From: an uncultured Clostridia bacterium
GTDB lineage: Bacteria; Bacillota; Clostridia; Oscillospirales; CAG-272
NCBI GenBank assembly: GCA_904502015.1
Contig: CAJGEA010000115.1
Span: forward strand, 1-6,238
Reading direction: 5' to 3'
Length of the DNA stretch: 6,238 bases
Part shown: positions 5,728 to 6,238 of the stretch, in pieces
How the letters are laid out: each line of letters starts with the position of its first letter
How positions within the stretch are numbered: the first letter of the stretch is position 1
Translations under genes and position numbers: made by a program
The notes under the pieces: generated by a model
Seen by the model: the letters and a program-made list of their open reading frames with translations, nothing else
Databases searched by the model: none
What the model was told of the DNA's origin: nothing

Positions 5728-5816
5728 GCAAGATAGTATGGGCACGGCGAGCTGTGTTGTATGGAAAGCGTATTTGGAGGTTGCGGGTAGCGTGAAGTGG
5801 GATCGCGCCCGCCGCG

Positions 5817-5862
5817 TAAAAACAAAAATTAGCAGATTGCACAAAGGCAACCTGCTAATTTT
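5817..5862 (-). terminator. Rho-independent terminator of the tRNA-Pro transcript
   Basis: On the minus strand, directly after the tRNA CCA end, 5847-5862 pairs with 5825-5840 (16 positions with one mismatch, 5851/5836) around the 6-base loop 5841-5846. It is followed by a U-rich tract (TTTTTGTTTTTA, 5828 down to 5817). The arm shares base 5862 with the last A of the tRNA. Confidence 0.9.
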
Positions 5863-5937
5863 GGTCTAAGTGACAGGACTTGAACCTGCGGCCTCTACCA
5901 CCCCAAGGTAGCGCTCTACCAGCTGAGCTACACCTAG
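5862..5937 (-). tRNA. tRNA-Pro, anticodon GGG
   Basis: This is a 76-base cloverleaf including an encoded CCA. The acceptor stem CTAGGTG pairs with CACTTAG (one G-U wobble at 4-69), followed by A73 and CCA. The D arm is GCTC/GAGC, the anticodon stem is CTACC/GGTAG around the loop TTGGGGT, the variable loop is five bases, and the T arm is GCAGG-TTCAAGT-CCTGT. The anticodon GGG (plus-strand 5902-5904) reads proline codons CCC and CCU. C1-G72 and A73 agree with proline identity elements. The D loop is compact (AGCTGGTA). A perfect promoter lies upstream and a terminator immediately downstream, so it is a single-tRNA transcription unit. Confidence 0.97.
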
Positions 5938-5977
5938 ATGCGCTTTAAAATGCAAGGCACTCTTCAGCGACTTGCTT

Positions 5978-6006
5978 ATTATACCATATTGCATCTCAAA
6001 TGTCAA
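5978..6006 (-). promoter_or_regulatory. Perfect-consensus sigma-A promoter of tRNA-Pro
   Basis: Read on the minus strand, TTGACA (6006-6001) and TATAAT (5983-5978) are separated by exactly 17 bases. Transcription should begin near 5971, leaving a leader of about 34 bases before the mature tRNA 5' end for RNase P removal. Confidence 0.93.
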
Positions 6007-6073
6007 GCGATTTTTTTGAAAAAAGTTGCACAAAGCGGACGGAGATTTATGAGGGAATCTGCATAAATTTGTC

Positions 6074-6101
6074 AACGGCGTATTTATTTTAGCCGTTTTT
6101 T
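6074..6101 (+). terminator. Weak hairpin followed by a T-run
   Basis: AACGGC (6074-6079) pairs with GCCGTT (6092-6097) around a 12-base AT-rich loop and is followed by Ts through 6101. The shape is that of a minimal plus-strand terminator, but no plus-strand gene lies before it in the window. It may be chance or a remnant. Confidence 0.3.
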
Positions 6102-6138
6102 AAATTTGGATTTATCGAACGGTTTATAACAACCCATG

Positions 6139-6186
6139 GTAGGGGCGCACTGTGTGCGCCCGCGGGCGTTCAAAGAACGCCCCTAC
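6139..6186. repeat. 48-bp palindromic intergenic element with three-way-junction fold
   Basis: The ends are inverted repeats, GTAGGGGCG (6139-6147) and CGCCCCTAC (6178-6186). Inside are two perfect 8-bp hairpins: GGGCGCAC-TGT-GTGCGCCC (6143-6161) and GGGCGTTC-AAA-GAACGCCC (6164-6182). They are separated by GC at 6162-6163 and closed by GTAG/CTAC (6139-6142 with 6183-6186). It resembles the REP- or MITE-like intergenic repeats starting GTAGGGGCG that I recall from clostridial genomes. No transposase is encoded here. Confidence 0.75.
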
Positions 6187-6238
6187 ACCCTTAAACCAAA
6201 GAATATCTATACCCGATAAGGAATATTGCTGTTTTACC

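Larger units (their letters stand above)
6007..6238. other. Gene-free stretch at the right edge
   Basis: No open frame with a ribosome-binding site or recognisable protein is present on either strand. The region is AT-rich to about 6130, then contains the GC-rich palindromic element at 6139-6186, then AT-rich sequence to the end. The only other structure seen is the weak hairpin at 6074-6101. A gene may begin just beyond the right edge. Confidence 0.6.

Noticed and set aside
5866..6075. Minus-strand frame of 69 residues ending in GVAQLVERYLGVVEAAGSSPVT-like sequence
   Set aside because: This is the familiar false peptide produced by translating a tRNA gene; it covers tRNA-Pro and its promoter.

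Overview
The window looks like chromosomal DNA from a moderately high-GC member of the Clostridia (Oscillospiraceae-like gut or rumen Firmicutes). The reasons are the strong GGAGG ribosome-binding sites, two textbook sigma-A promoters, a CCA-encoding tRNA-Pro, and membrane families (DUF6512, DUF1576) that I know mainly from Clostridia. The genus cannot be fixed from the sequence alone.

Layout, left to right. (1) 1-534, plus strand: the 3' end of a retron-type reverse transcriptase, cut by the window edge. (2) 537-574: a perfect 15-bp hairpin between two convergent genes. (3) 593-1117, minus strand: a five-helix DUF6512-like membrane protein. (4) 1118-1269: a divergent intergenic region with a perfect-consensus promoter (TTGACA, 17 bp, TATAAT, extended -10) facing right. 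(5) 1270-3397, plus strand: a tight three-gene operon encoding a GNAT acetyltransferase with a SHOCT-like tail, a P-loop kinase-like protein and a radical SAM protein. (6) 3488-4150, plus strand: a nucleotidyltransferase with an alpha-helical tail, preceded by its own AT-rich leader, possible promoter and very strong Shine-Dalgarno, and followed by a hairpin terminator at 4174-4219. (7) 4263-4310: a 14-bp tandem repeat whose first unit supplies the stop codon of the next gene. (8) 4301-5713, minus strand: a large DUF1576-like multi-pass membrane protein. (9) 5817-6006, minus strand: a complete tRNA-Pro(GGG) cassette with a perfect promoter, the tRNA and a terminator. (10) 6007-6238: no gene; it holds a weak hairpin and a compact 48-bp palindromic element predicted to fold as a three-way junction.

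The genes at 1270-3397 probably act together, since they share one promoter with gaps of 11 and 17 bases. Acetyltransferase, small-molecule-kinase-like and radical SAM activities suggest a modification or salvage function, but the substrate cannot be read from the sequence. The nucleotidyltransferase is co-directional but may be a separate unit. The retron fragment is the only clear phage-defence element; its non-coding RNA and any effector would lie left of the window. The remaining genes look like single-gene units with their own signals.
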